Shown here piece after piece: positions 1-6,736 of a stretch of 13,360 nt of DNA. Both the position numbers and the translations under genes were made by a program. The notes under the pieces were generated by a model. It ran no database searches. It worked only from the letters and a program-made list of their open reading frames with translations, and was not told the DNA's origin. Position 1 is the stretch's first letter. Each line of letters opens with the position of its first letter. This stretch comes from an uncultured Collinsella sp. (GTDB lineage Bacteria; Actinomycetota; Coriobacteriia; Coriobacteriales; Coriobacteriaceae), in contig CABUGR010000006.1 in NCBI GenBank assembly GCA_902491135.1, forward strand, positions 1 to 13,360, given 5' to 3'.

Positions 1-372
1 GCCACGACCGATGCAAGTGACGGGCATCAGCCTCGCGTGAGGCCGTTTTCGTTTGCCATGGTCGATGACGGTAAGTTGTGGTTTTGCACGTCGCGCGACA
101 AGGACGTGTGGGCGGAGCTGAGTGCGAATCCCAAGTTTGAGGTATCGGGCTGGAAGCCGGGGGAATGTTGGATCGTATTGACCGGCGAAGCCGCACTTGA
201 GGACGACGCAGTTGCGAGCGACAAGGTGCGTCAAGCGGGTTTTAAGCACATGGTGGGCATTGGCGAGGAACACGAGAGTGCCAACGACGGCCGCCTTGCT
301 TTCTTTTCGGTCCGCAATATTGCCGCGCGCTTCTGTGATATCGACGGCAGCGAGGAGCGCCTGGAGCTCTAG
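1..372 (+). CDS. PNPOx-like flavin-binding split-barrel protein (5' partial)
   Basis: This is the C-terminal part of a small pyridoxamine 5'-phosphate oxidase-like protein. The frame is open from base 1 and reads ATTDASDGHQPRVRPFSF before any possible start. The GTG at 37 lies inside the conserved VRPF(S/T)FA strand, as comparison with the next gene shows, so the true start is upstream of the window. Matching blocks with the downstream paralogue are VRPFxFA, DGKLWF, KDVWxEL, GFKH/GWKH and FFSV, in the same order and spacing, and both end in a similar Glu-Leu tail. Members of this superfamily are usually cytosolic dimers that bind FMN or a related flavin/deazaflavin, and some (NimA-like) reduce nitro compounds. 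No substrate can be assigned here. The stop is 44 bases before the next start, so the two genes are probably co-transcribed. Confidence 0.8.
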   Translation, partial: ATTDASDGHQPRVRPFSFAMVDDGKLWFCTSRDKDVWAELSANPKFEVSGWKPGECWIVLTGEAALEDDAVASDKVRQAGFKHMVGIGEEHESANDGRLAFFSVRNIAARFCDIDGSEERLEL

Positions 373-416
373 CTCGCACAAACCAGGTTCCCAAACTAGC
401 TAGTACAGGAGGAAAC

Positions 417-827
417 GTGGACGGATTGAATACGGTTTTGGAGTATCTGACGTCGGTGCCGGCGTGGTATCTGGCGACGAGCGTGGACGGACAGCCACAT
501 GTGCGTCCGTTCACGTTTGCACAGATTCAGGACGGCAAACTGTGGTTTGTAACGGCGCGCACCAAAGATGTGTGGCAGGAGCTGCTGCAGAATCAGCGCT
601 TTGAGGCCACGAGTTGGTGGCCGGGCCATGGCTGGCTCATCTTGCGCGGGCGTGCCGGCTTGGATGACCGGGCTTTAGACGAAATGCGCGAAGCCGGGTG
701 GAAGCATCTAGAGCGCCTGGGCGAGCACTATGAGGGGCCTAACGACCCCGCGCTCGTCTTCTTTAGCGTCGAGGATCCCGAGGCTTTTATCTGCAATCAC
801 GACGAATGGGTGCCGGTCGAGCTCTAG
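417..827 (+). CDS. PNPOx-like flavin-binding split-barrel protein
   Basis: This is a complete 136-residue protein of the pyridoxamine 5'-phosphate oxidase-like fold. It starts at GTG 417, with a strong AGGAGG at 407-412 and a 4-base spacer; no in-frame ATG fits as well. The N-terminus reads MDGLNTVLEYLTSVPAWYLA, typical of the helix and first barrel strand of this family. VRPFTFA (about 29-35), DGKLWF (about 39-44) and KDVW (about 49-52) follow, with a C-terminal FFSVEDPEAF segment. It is a tandem paralogue of the preceding gene. Length suits single-domain flavin reductases annotated as PNPOx family or NimC/NimA family. Flavin binding is expected from the family but not provable here. It lacks the extra C-terminal region of a true PdxH, so a vitamin B6 role is unlikely. 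A long hairpin follows 38 bases after the stop. Confidence 0.85.
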   Translation: MDGLNTVLEYLTSVPAWYLATSVDGQPHVRPFTFAQIQDGKLWFVTARTKDVWQELLQNQRFEATSWWPGHGWLILRGRAGLDDRALDEMREAGWKHLERLGEHYEGPNDPALVFFSVEDPEAFICNHDEWVPVEL

Positions 828-864
828 CCAGCTGGCTCATCCTAACAACTTGGTTTTCGCATGG

Positions 865-918
865 GCGGGCCCCGTATTGCCCGGCGCCGTTAGGAGCGCC
901 GGTCAATACGGGGCCCGC
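865..918 (+). terminator. Long hairpin, probable terminator of the flavoprotein pair
   Basis: Arms 865-887 and 896-918 pair over 23 bp with a single internal mismatch and an 8-base loop. The following bases, TCTATTTG, give only a weak U-rich tail. The hairpin lies between the second flavoprotein gene and the arg promoter region. Its length and stability fit a transcription stop, or a small palindromic repeat doing that job. Confidence 0.6.
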
Positions 919-961
919 TCTATTTGTCAATTCCTTCAAGCGAATGTGTCGGGAATGTTTC

Positions 962-1000
962 AATGCATGAATATGCAAGCCATTTACGTGTTAATGCATC
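962..1000 (+). promoter_or_regulatory. Candidate ArgR operator: two ARG-box-like sites before argC
   Basis: TGCAT at 964-968, a 4-base centre, and ATGCA at 973-977 form a perfect inverted repeat with the half-site spacing of a classical ARG box (5-4-5). A second ATGCA at 994-998 lies exactly 21 bases downstream of the first. That is the right half of a second box at the usual centre-to-centre distance; its left half (TACGT, 985-989) is degenerate. ArgR hexamers bind such paired boxes and repress arginine synthesis genes when arginine is high. The identification rests on spacing, symmetry and position upstream of argC; no argR gene is in the window. Confidence 0.55.
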
Positions 1001-1006
1001 TTTTGG

Positions 1007-1015
1007 TGCTAAAGT
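1007..1015 (+). promoter_or_regulatory. Possible extended -10 of the arg promoter
   Basis: TGCTAAAGT carries the TG of an extended -10 followed by TAAAGT (1010-1015). No good -35 hexamer is seen at 16-18 bases upstream; that interval coincides with the second ARG-box half-site, which would allow repression by occlusion. The start of transcription would fall near 1022, about 60 bases before argC. Low confidence. Confidence 0.3.
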
Positions 1016-1084
1016 TTCAACCCACTTCATAACGACCGCTGTGAAATGCGCATCGGTGCATAAATCGCAGACAAGGAGTCTGAT

Positions 1085-2155
1085 ATGTCTTTGAAGGTTG
1101 GAATCGTCGGCGCGGCTGGATATGCCGGAGCCGAGCTTATTCGCCTCGCGCTCGGTCATCCCGAGTTTGAACTTGTTGCCATTACGTCCAACGCCGATGC
1201 CGGCCAGCCGCTGTCCGCGGTGTATCCGAGCTTTGCTGGCGTGAGCGATCTGGTTTTCACCACGCATGACGCCCCCGAGCTCAAGAGCTGCGATGCGGTT
1301 TTTCTTGCCGTGCCGCACACGGCTGCCATGGCACAGGTGCCCGCGCTCCTTGCATCGGGCGTTTCCTGCTTTGATCTTTCGGCCGATTATCGTCTGAGCG
1401 ACGCGTTCGTCTTTGAGACATGGTATGCCGCCGAGCACACGAGCCCCGACCTGCTCAAGACCCGTGCCTTTGGCCTGCCCGAGCTGTTCTGCCAAGACTT
1501 GGAGATCGCCGCATCTGACCATGCCGACGGCAAACCCGTGTTGGTCGCCTGCGCTGGTTGCTATCCCACCGCAACGAGCCTTGCCGCCGCGCCCGCCGTG
1601 CGCGCCGGCTGGGTTGCCCAGAGCGGCCCCGTGATCGTTGATGCCATTAGCGGCGTGACGGGTGCCGGTAAGTCCTGTAACGCTCGTACGCATTTTTGCA
1701 GCGCGGACGAGAACCTGGAAGCCTATGGCGTAGGCAAACATCGCCATACGCCCGAGATCGAGCAGATCCTGGGCCTGACCGACCGCGTCGTCTTTACTCC
1801 ACACTTGGCACCGCTCAAGCGCGGCCTGCTCTCCACGGTGACGCTGCCGCTCACGCCGCAGGCCATCGACTCCCTGGCTCTTGAGGATGTCGTCGACTAT
1901 TACAAGCAGTTCTACGCTGGACGCACCTTTGTGCGCGTGCTCGACGCCGGCCAGCAGCCCAAGACGGCTTCGGTCGTCGGCACCAACGCCGCCCAGATTG
2001 GCCTCGCGCTCAACAAGCGCGCGGGCGTTCTGGTGGCGACGGGCGCCATCGACAATCTGTGCAAGGGTGCAGCAGGCCAGGCGGTTCAGTGCGCCAACAT
2101 CGTCTTTGGTTTTGACGAGCGACGAGGCTTGCCCACAGTGGCGTGCCCGGTGTAG
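1085..2155 (+). CDS. argC: N-acetyl-gamma-glutamyl-phosphate reductase
   Basis: ArgC catalyses the NADPH-dependent reduction of N-acetylglutamyl-5-phosphate to N-acetylglutamate 5-semialdehyde, the third step from glutamate to ornithine, in the cytoplasm. The 356-residue protein opens with the Rossmann motif GIVGAAGYAGAELIRL (about 6-21). The catalytic cysteine lies in ACAGCYPTAT (Cys159), and the catalytic-histidine region reads GKHRHTPEI (about 217-225). The C-terminal half carries the family segments TPHLAPLKRG and NLCKGAAGQA. Length is close to that of type-1 ArgC proteins. ATG 1085 has AAGGAG at 1073-1078 with a 6-base spacer. It is the first gene of argCJBD and lies directly downstream of the candidate ArgR operator, so arginine repression is likely. 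Confidence 0.97.
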   Translation: MSLKVGIVGAAGYAGAELIRLALGHPEFELVAITSNADAGQPLSAVYPSFAGVSDLVFTTHDAPELKSCDAVFLAVPHTAAMAQVPALLASGVSCFDLSADYRLSDAFVFETWYAAEHTSPDLLKTRAFGLPELFCQDLEIAASDHADGKPVLVACAGCYPTATSLAAAPAVRAGWVAQSGPVIVDAISGVTGAGKSCNARTHFCSADENLEAYGVGKHRHTPEIEQILGLTDRVVFTPHLAPLKRGLLSTVTLPLTPQAIDSLALEDVVDYYKQFYAGRTFVRVLDAGQQPKTASVVGTNAAQIGLALNKRAGVLVATGAIDNLCKGAAGQAVQCANIVFGFDERRGLPTVACPV

Positions 2156-2191
2156 CACATTCGATTGTTAACGATTTGGTAGTCGGGCATC

Positions 2192-2207
2192 GAGTGGGGC
2201 GCCACTC
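2192..2207 (+). other. Small hairpin in the argC-argJ gap
   Basis: GAGTGG (2192-2197) and CCACTC (2202-2207) form a perfect 6-bp stem closed by a GGCG loop within the 125-base gap between argC and argJ. No T-run follows, so a full terminator is unlikely. It could be a processing or attenuation hairpin affecting the argC:argJ ratio, or chance. Confidence 0.3.
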
Positions 2208-2280
2208 TTAAGCTGGTCTCATGATTACGACTGGCATGGCGCACCAACCGATGTCCGTTTTTTGTTTGACATAAGGAGTC

Positions 2281-3558
2281 ATGAAGACGATGAATACCGA
2301 GCTGTTTGATATCAAGATTCGCGCCGTCGAGGGTGGCGTTACGGCTGCGGCTGGTTTTAAAGCTGCGGGCATCCACGCTGGGTTCCGCAAGAACCCCGAG
2401 CGTCTGGATTACGCGCTCGTCGTGCCCGATAAACCCTGTCCCGGTGCCGGCGTGTTTACCACCAATCGCTTTTGCGCGGCGCCCGTGCAAGTGAGCCGTG
2501 CCAACCTGGGCGGTGCCGACAAGGGTTACGGTATCATCGCCGGCGTTTCGGTCAACTCTGGCAATGCCAACGCCGCCACGGGTGAGACCGGCCTTGCATG
2601 CGCGTGCGAGACGTGCAGCATCGCATCGCAGGTCATCGGCTGCGAGCCCCAGCAGATTCTGGTTGCCTCCACGGGCGTGATTGGCCAGATTCTGCCAATC
2701 GACACGTTTGAGACCGCCATTCCTGCTGCCTACGAGGCGCTCTCCGCCCACGGTGGAGCCGATGCTGCTCGCGCCATCATGACGACCGACACGCACTCCA
2801 AGGAGTACGCCGTGTCCTACGTCAGTGAGGTTGCGGGCCATGCGGGCAACGTCTATTCGGTAGGCGGAATGTGCAAGGGCTCGGGCATGATCATGCCCAA
2901 TATGGCCACCATGATCGCGGTCATTACTACCGATGCCCCCGTCGAGCCGGCGGCACTTCATGCCCTGCTGCTCTCGACCGTCAAACAGACCTTTAACAAG
3001 GTAACGGTCGATTCCGACACCTCGACCAACGACACCTGCATCATGCTTGCCTCCGGCGCCGCTGCCGCAGATGCCGATCCTATCGTCGAGGGCTCCGATG
3101 CCTTTGACGAGTTGGCATTTGCCGTGCGCGAGGTGTGCGAGAGTCTGGCGCGCAATATCGCCGCCGATGGTGAGGGCGCATCCAAGCTTGTTACGGTCAA
3201 CGTTACCGGAGCCGCCAACGACGAGGAAGCTGATATCGCCGCTCGTGCCGTTGCCAACTCGCCGCTCGTTAAGACCTGCATCGCCGGCCACGACTGCAAC
3301 TGGGGCCGTGTTGCTATGGCGCTTGGCAAGTGCGGCGTGAAGTTTAATCAGGAAGACGTTTCCATCGACATGATGGGCATGCCTGTCTGTCGCGACGGTC
3401 TGACTGTTCCCTTTGATGAGGACGAGGCTCTACGACGTTTCGAGGCGCCCGAGATCGTGATCTCGGCCGACCTGGGCGCAGGCGACGCGGCAACGACCGT
3501 GTGGACCTGCGACCTCACGCATGAGTACATCTCCATCAACGGCGACTACCGTTCCTAG
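2281..3558 (+). CDS. argJ: Bifunctional ornithine acetyltransferase / N-acetylglutamate synthase
   Basis: ArgJ transfers the acetyl group from N-acetylornithine to glutamate, releasing L-ornithine and regenerating N-acetylglutamate; bifunctional members also use acetyl-CoA. The proenzyme cleaves itself into alpha and beta chains before a threonine in KGxGMIxPNMATM. Here the motif reads KGSGMIMPNMATM, with cleavage expected between Ala209 and Thr210 and Thr210 as nucleophile. STGVIG (about 130-135) and DCNWGRVAMALGK near the C-terminus are also family hallmarks. The start is uncertain: ATG 2281 lies only 2 bases after AAGGAG (2273-2278), while ATG 2290, three codons on, gives an 11-base spacer; the proteins differ by three residues. 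Sequence alone cannot separate mono- from bifunctional ArgJ, though no separate argA or argE is seen here. Confidence 0.96.
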   Translation: MKTMNTELFDIKIRAVEGGVTAAAGFKAAGIHAGFRKNPERLDYALVVPDKPCPGAGVFTTNRFCAAPVQVSRANLGGADKGYGIIAGVSVNSGNANAATGETGLACACETCSIASQVIGCEPQQILVASTGVIGQILPIDTFETAIPAAYEALSAHGGADAARAIMTTDTHSKEYAVSYVSEVAGHAGNVYSVGGMCKGSGMIMPNMATMIAVITTDAPVEPAALHALLLSTVKQTFNKVTVDSDTSTNDTCIMLASGAAAADADPIVEGSDAFDELAFAVREVCESLARNIAADGEGASKLVTVNVTGAANDEEADIAARAVANSPLVKTCIAGHDCNWGRVAMALGKCGVKFNQEDVSIDMMGMPVCRDGLTVPFDEDEALRRFEAPEIVISADLGAGDAATTVWTCDLTHEYISINGDYRS

Positions 3559-3639
3559 ATTCCGGGCACGCTGCGCATCTTGCCGCGATTGCGGACAGCG
3601 GAGCACGGCGCGATAACGATACGAAAGACGAGGCAGATT

Positions 3640-4620
3640 ATGAAATTCGCACGCGATTGTCGTTCGAGCGAATCCAACGAAGCAACCGCGCAGCTGCTGT
3701 TCGAAGCGCTGCCGTGGATTAAGAACCTGACCGGCAAGACGGTTGTTATCAAATATGGCGGAGCCGCCATGGTTGATGAGCAGCTGCGCCGCGACGTGAT
3801 GAGCGACATCGTTTTGCTCAAGATCATCGGTATGCGCCCCGTCATCGTGCACGGCGGCGGCAAGGCTATCAACGAGGCGCTGAGCCATTACGATATTCCC
3901 GTCGAGTTTAAGAACGGCCAGCGCGTGACCACGCCGGCGACTATGGATATCGTGCGCGAGGTGCTGGGCGGCAAGGTTAACCAGGAGCTGGTTGCTGCCA
4001 TCAACCACCACGGCAACCTGGCCGTGGGCGTGTCGGGCAGCGATGCCGGCACGCTCATCGCCGAGCCGCTCGACCCCGAGCTCGGTCGCGTGGGCAAAGT
4101 GACGCACGTCAACACCGACTATATCGAGCGCTTACTCGATAGCGAGTACATCCCCGTCATCGCTACCGTCGCGGCGGGGGAGGACGGCGGTTTCTTCAAC
4201 ATCAACGCCGACACCGCCGCCGGTGCCGTTGCCGCGGCGCTCCACGCGCATAAGGCGATCTTTTTGACCGATGTCGATGGCCTGTACAAGGACTTTAGCG
4301 ACAAGGACTCGCTTATCTCCAACCTAACGCTCGACGAGGTTAACGAAATGCTCTACGGCGGCGAGGTCGATAAGGGCATGATTCCCAAGCTGCGCGCGGC
4401 CGTCGATGCGCTTACCGGCGGCGTATTTCGTGCCCACATCATTAACGGTACTACGCCGCATTCGCTGCTCCTGGAGCTGCTGACCGATGCCGGCGTCGGC
4501 ACCGTGATCCATTCCACCGAGACGGCTTACGAGTTCGATACGCATCCGCATCCGCTTTCGACGTTTGCTGCGCGTCTGACCGAAAACCTTGACGAGGTCG
4601 AGAAGCTTCAGACGGTCTAG
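3640..4620 (+). CDS. argB: Acetylglutamate kinase
   Basis: ArgB phosphorylates N-acetylglutamate with ATP, the second step of ornithine synthesis. I place the start at ATG 3640 rather than the in-frame ATG 3580. GAGG at 3630-3633 lies 6 bases upstream of 3640, 3580 has no ribosome site, and the extra 20 residues look like non-coding translation. The resulting 326-residue protein has the amino acid kinase motifs KYGG (38-41, ATP phosphates) and HGGGKAI (about 71-77, acetylglutamate). GQRVT and GGKVNQELV follow, with GGVFRAHIINGTTPHSLLLEL at the C-terminus. About 30 residues precede the kinase core (ESNEATAQLLFEALPWIKNL); an N-terminal helix of this kind is found in hexameric, arginine-inhibited kinases. 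That fits a pathway using ArgJ, where this enzyme is the usual feedback point. Inhibition is inferred. Confidence 0.95.
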   Translation: MKFARDCRSSESNEATAQLLFEALPWIKNLTGKTVVIKYGGAAMVDEQLRRDVMSDIVLLKIIGMRPVIVHGGGKAINEALSHYDIPVEFKNGQRVTTPATMDIVREVLGGKVNQELVAAINHHGNLAVGVSGSDAGTLIAEPLDPELGRVGKVTHVNTDYIERLLDSEYIPVIATVAAGEDGGFFNINADTAAGAVAAALHAHKAIFLTDVDGLYKDFSDKDSLISNLTLDEVNEMLYGGEVDKGMIPKLRAAVDALTGGVFRAHIINGTTPHSLLLELLTDAGVGTVIHSTETAYEFDTHPHPLSTFAARLTENLDEVEKLQTV

Positions 4621-4689
4621 CTGACCCGCAGCCGCCCCATTCCTGCACCCATAGCCCCGCGCCGTCTGGCGCCCAACGAAAGGCATCCC

Positions 4690-5973
4690 ATGTCACTTGC
4701 AGCTCAGCAATCGCTTGAATCCCATTACGTTATGCATACCTTTGGCCGCTCTCCGGTCGAGTTTGTCGAGGGTCACGGCATGAAGCTCACCGGCGACGAT
4801 GGCCGTGAGTACCTCGACTTTCTTGCCGGCATCGGCGTGTGCAGCCTAGGTCATGGCGACCCGGCTGTGCTCTCGGCGCTCGAGGCACAGACCAAAAAGC
4901 TCATGCATGTCTCCAATTACTTCTACATCGAGCAGCGCGGACAGGTCGCGGCGCTGCTGTCCAAGCTTGCTAACGACGACGTAGATGGTGCGCGCGTGCT
5001 TGCCGATGCCGTTGTCGCCGGCGATGAGACCACGGCAGCTGCTCTTGGTGCCCCGGCTGCGGATGAGCAGGTTTGGGAGACCTTCTTTGCCAACTCTGGC
5101 GCCGAGGCCAACGAGGGCTCGATGAAGCTCGCGCGCCTGTACGCCAAGCGTGCCGGTAATGGCGGCAACACCATCGTGTGCATGCGCGGCGGCTTCCACG
5201 GCCGTACGCTCGAGACCATTGCCGCCACCATGCAGGATTGGCTGCAGGACAGCTTCCGCCCGCTGCCGGGTGGCTTTGTGGCCTGCACGCCCAACGATGT
5301 GGATGAGCTGCGTGTGATCTTTAAGCAGCTGGGGAGCGAAATTTGTGCCGTGATGCTCGAGCCGATCCAGGGTGAGAGCGGTGTGCATCCCATGACCGAG
5401 GAGTTTATGGCTACGGCGCGCGACCTGGCACACGAAGTGGGCGCCGTGCTTATCGCCGACGAGGTCCAGTGCGGCATCTTCCGCTCCGGCAAGCCGTTTG
5501 CATTCCAAACCTATGGCGTGGAGCCCGACATCATGAGCCTTGCCAAGGGCATTGCCGATGGCGTGCCCATGGGTGCCGTCGTGGCAAAGAAGGAGATTGC
5601 CGACGTGTTTAAGCCGGGCGACCACGGCTCGACCTTTGGCGGTAGCTGCTTGGCCGTCGCGGCGTGCGCCGCGACGCTCTCCGCGCTTGTGCGCGGCGAT
5701 TATGCCGACCATGCTGCCAAGGTGGGTGCCTATATGGAGGCAAAGCTCGCCAAGCTGCCGCACGTGACCGAGGTACGTGGTCGCGGCTTGATGCTCGGCT
5801 GTGATTTGGATGATGCCGCGGGCGACGCGCATGGTGTTGTTGCCCGCGCGCTGGCCGCCGGTGCCGTGATCAACGCTACGGGTGCGCATACGCTGCGTTT
5901 CCTGCCGCCACTCGTCTGCGAGGAAGCCGACGTGGACAGTCTGATCGAGATCCTGTCGGGTGTTTTGGGCTAA
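4690..5973 (+). CDS. argD: Acetylornithine aminotransferase
   Basis: ArgD is a PLP-dependent class III aminotransferase that converts N-acetylglutamate semialdehyde plus glutamate to N-acetylornithine. The 427-residue sequence shows the family landmarks in order: DFLAGIGVCSLGH (about 43-55), FFANSGAEANE (about 132-142), GGFHGRT (about 167-173), LEPIQGESG (about 223-231) and DEVQCG (257-262). The PLP lysine is Lys286 in SLAKGIADGVPMGA. GSTFGG follows. ATG 4690 has AAAGG at 4679-4683 with a 6-base spacer. Two oddities: residues about 97-127 form an Ala/Asp-rich insertion of roughly 28 residues absent from typical ArgD, and the segment after GSTFGG reads SCLAVA where NPLA is usual. It is the last gene of argCJBD; some homologues also act on succinylornithine or GABA, but the context supports ArgD. 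Confidence 0.95.
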   Translation: MSLAAQQSLESHYVMHTFGRSPVEFVEGHGMKLTGDDGREYLDFLAGIGVCSLGHGDPAVLSALEAQTKKLMHVSNYFYIEQRGQVAALLSKLANDDVDGARVLADAVVAGDETTAAALGAPAADEQVWETFFANSGAEANEGSMKLARLYAKRAGNGGNTIVCMRGGFHGRTLETIAATMQDWLQDSFRPLPGGFVACTPNDVDELRVIFKQLGSEICAVMLEPIQGESGVHPMTEEFMATARDLAHEVGAVLIADEVQCGIFRSGKPFAFQTYGVEPDIMSLAKGIADGVPMGAVVAKKEIADVFKPGDHGSTFGGSCLAVAACAATLSALVRGDYADHAAKVGAYMEAKLAKLPHVTEVRGRGLMLGCDLDDAAGDAHGVVARALAAGAVINATGAHTLRFLPPLVCEEADVDSLIEILSGVLG

Positions 5974-6057
5974 CGCGGCGCAATAACTCAATTTGGACCG
6001 AGTTCCGGACTGCGGACGTGCCCTATGCGGCATGATTCAGCGGTCTGGAGCCCGTTT

Positions 6058-6089
6058 TGCCTTAGATTTGCTAAGGCAGGGAGACCTGC
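6058..6089. other. Pair of adjoining hairpins downstream of argD
   Basis: TGCCTTAG (6058-6065) and CTAAGGCA (6071-6078) form a perfect 8-bp stem. An alternative or adjoining stem is GCAGG (6076-6080) with CCTGC (6085-6089) around GAGA. Neither is followed by a U-run on either strand. The pair may end or stabilise the arg transcript, which otherwise has no clear terminator. It lies against the left boundary of the inverted-repeat element at 6090. Confidence 0.35.
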
Positions 6090-6306
6090 TGGTCAAAAAA
6101 CATCAAATATGAGTACTGTTACCGATTTGGTAGCAGCAATTTTGGACTAATAAGGCCAGATGGCAAGTCGAAATGGCGATGAATACACGATTTTGATCTG
6201 ACTGTTAGTCCTTATAATGGACATATGTTGCGTAACTTAAGCAAATACTGTCTATTTATATGTTGCAAACAAAGTAGCAGTACTCATTTTTGCCATTTTT
6301 TGACCA
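6090..6306. mobile_element. MITE-like element with about 33-bp terminal inverted repeats
   Basis: The left end 6090-6122 (starts TGGTCAAAAAA, contains ATGAGTACTG) and the reverse complement of the right end 6274-6306 match at 28 of 33 positions. The mismatches are three adjacent bases plus two single changes. The 217-bp unit is much more AT-rich than its surroundings and has no credible protein. Size, inverted ends and lack of coding capacity fit a non-autonomous miniature element mobilised in trans. I see no clean target-site duplication and cannot assign an insertion-sequence family. An internal TATAAT at 6213-6218 could be a -10, without a good -35. Confidence 0.6.
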
Positions 6307-6357
6307 CGGCCTTTGTGACAGACGTGCTGGCGGGTTCGAATCCCATGCGCTGGGCCC

Positions 6358-6388
6358 AAAAAAGAAAGGCTCCCATTGCTGGGAGCCT
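6358..6388 (-). terminator. Minus-strand terminator hairpin, outermost module
   Basis: AGGCTCCCA (6367-6375) and TGGGAGCCT (6380-6388) form a 9-bp stem with a 4-base loop. On the minus strand it is followed by TTCTTTTTT. It lies just 3' of the isolated tRNA-Val tail at 6399-6416, so it now has no intact gene in front of it. Confidence 0.75.
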
Positions 6389-6507
6389 ATCAAATCAGTG
6401 GTGGGCGATGAGGGATGTCCGCGTGCGGCTCCGCCGCCCGCATCCGCTTCGTCGCTTCGCTCCTCAGCTCCGCACCCTTGCGGGTTCGAATCCCATGAAA
6501 TGGGCCC

Positions 6508-6539
6508 AAACAAAAACGGTCCCCTTTCGAGGACCGTTT
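6508..6539 (-). terminator. Minus-strand terminator hairpin, middle module
   Basis: AACGGTCC (6515-6522) pairs with GGACCGTT (6531-6538), and on the minus strand TTTTTGTTT follows. The stem sequence is unrelated to the hairpins of the flanking modules although its position in the module is the same. Confidence 0.7.
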
Positions 6540-6616
6540 CCAATTCAATGGTGGGCGATGAGGGATGTCCGCGTGCGGCTGGCGCCGCCCGCATCCGCTT
6601 CGTCGCTTCGCTCCTC

Positions 6617-6650
6617 GCGTGCTGCGCTGGAAAACGCTTCGCGTTTCCTC
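6617..6650. repeat. 34-base hairpin-bearing insertion in one palindromic block
   Basis: This stretch is present in the right copy of the GC-rich block and absent from the left copy. It contains a perfect stem AAACGC (6632-6637) / GCGTTT (6641-6646) around a TTC loop. CCTC occurs at both 6613-6616 and 6647-6650, so it is flanked by a 4-base direct repeat. Confidence 0.5.
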
Positions 6651-6694
6651 AGCTCCGCACCCTTGCGGGTTCGAATCCCTCTGCGATGGGCCTG

Positions 6695-6726
6695 AAAAAA
6701 AGAAAGGCCTCCATCGCTGGAGGCCT
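6695..6726 (-). terminator. Terminator of tRNA-Val
   Basis: AGGCCTCCA (6705-6713) and TGGAGGCCT (6718-6726) form a perfect 9-bp stem with a 4-base loop. It is followed on the minus strand by a long T-run (6704 down to 6695). It begins 11 bases past the encoded CCA of tRNA-Val and is a textbook intrinsic terminator. Confidence 0.85.
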
Positions 6727-6736
6727 AACAATTCGG

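Noticed and set aside
37-39. GTG start for the first gene
   Set aside because: It falls within a conserved barrel strand shared with the paralogue, whose matching residues lie about 28 positions into that protein, and the frame is open to the window edge.
2266-2271. TTGACA upstream of argJ as a -35 promoter element
   Set aside because: It lies 9 bases before the ATG and abuts the ribosome site, so a promoter here would start inside the coding region; no -10 is seen at the proper distance.
6330-6357. A convergent + strand tRNA ending in GGGTTCGAATCCCATGCGCTGGGCCCA
   Set aside because: The T-loop consensus is present, but T-stem pairing fails beyond three pairs, the distance to a CCA-like end is one base off, and no D arm, anticodon arm or acceptor 5' strand lies upstream. 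The same holds at 6480 and 6665.
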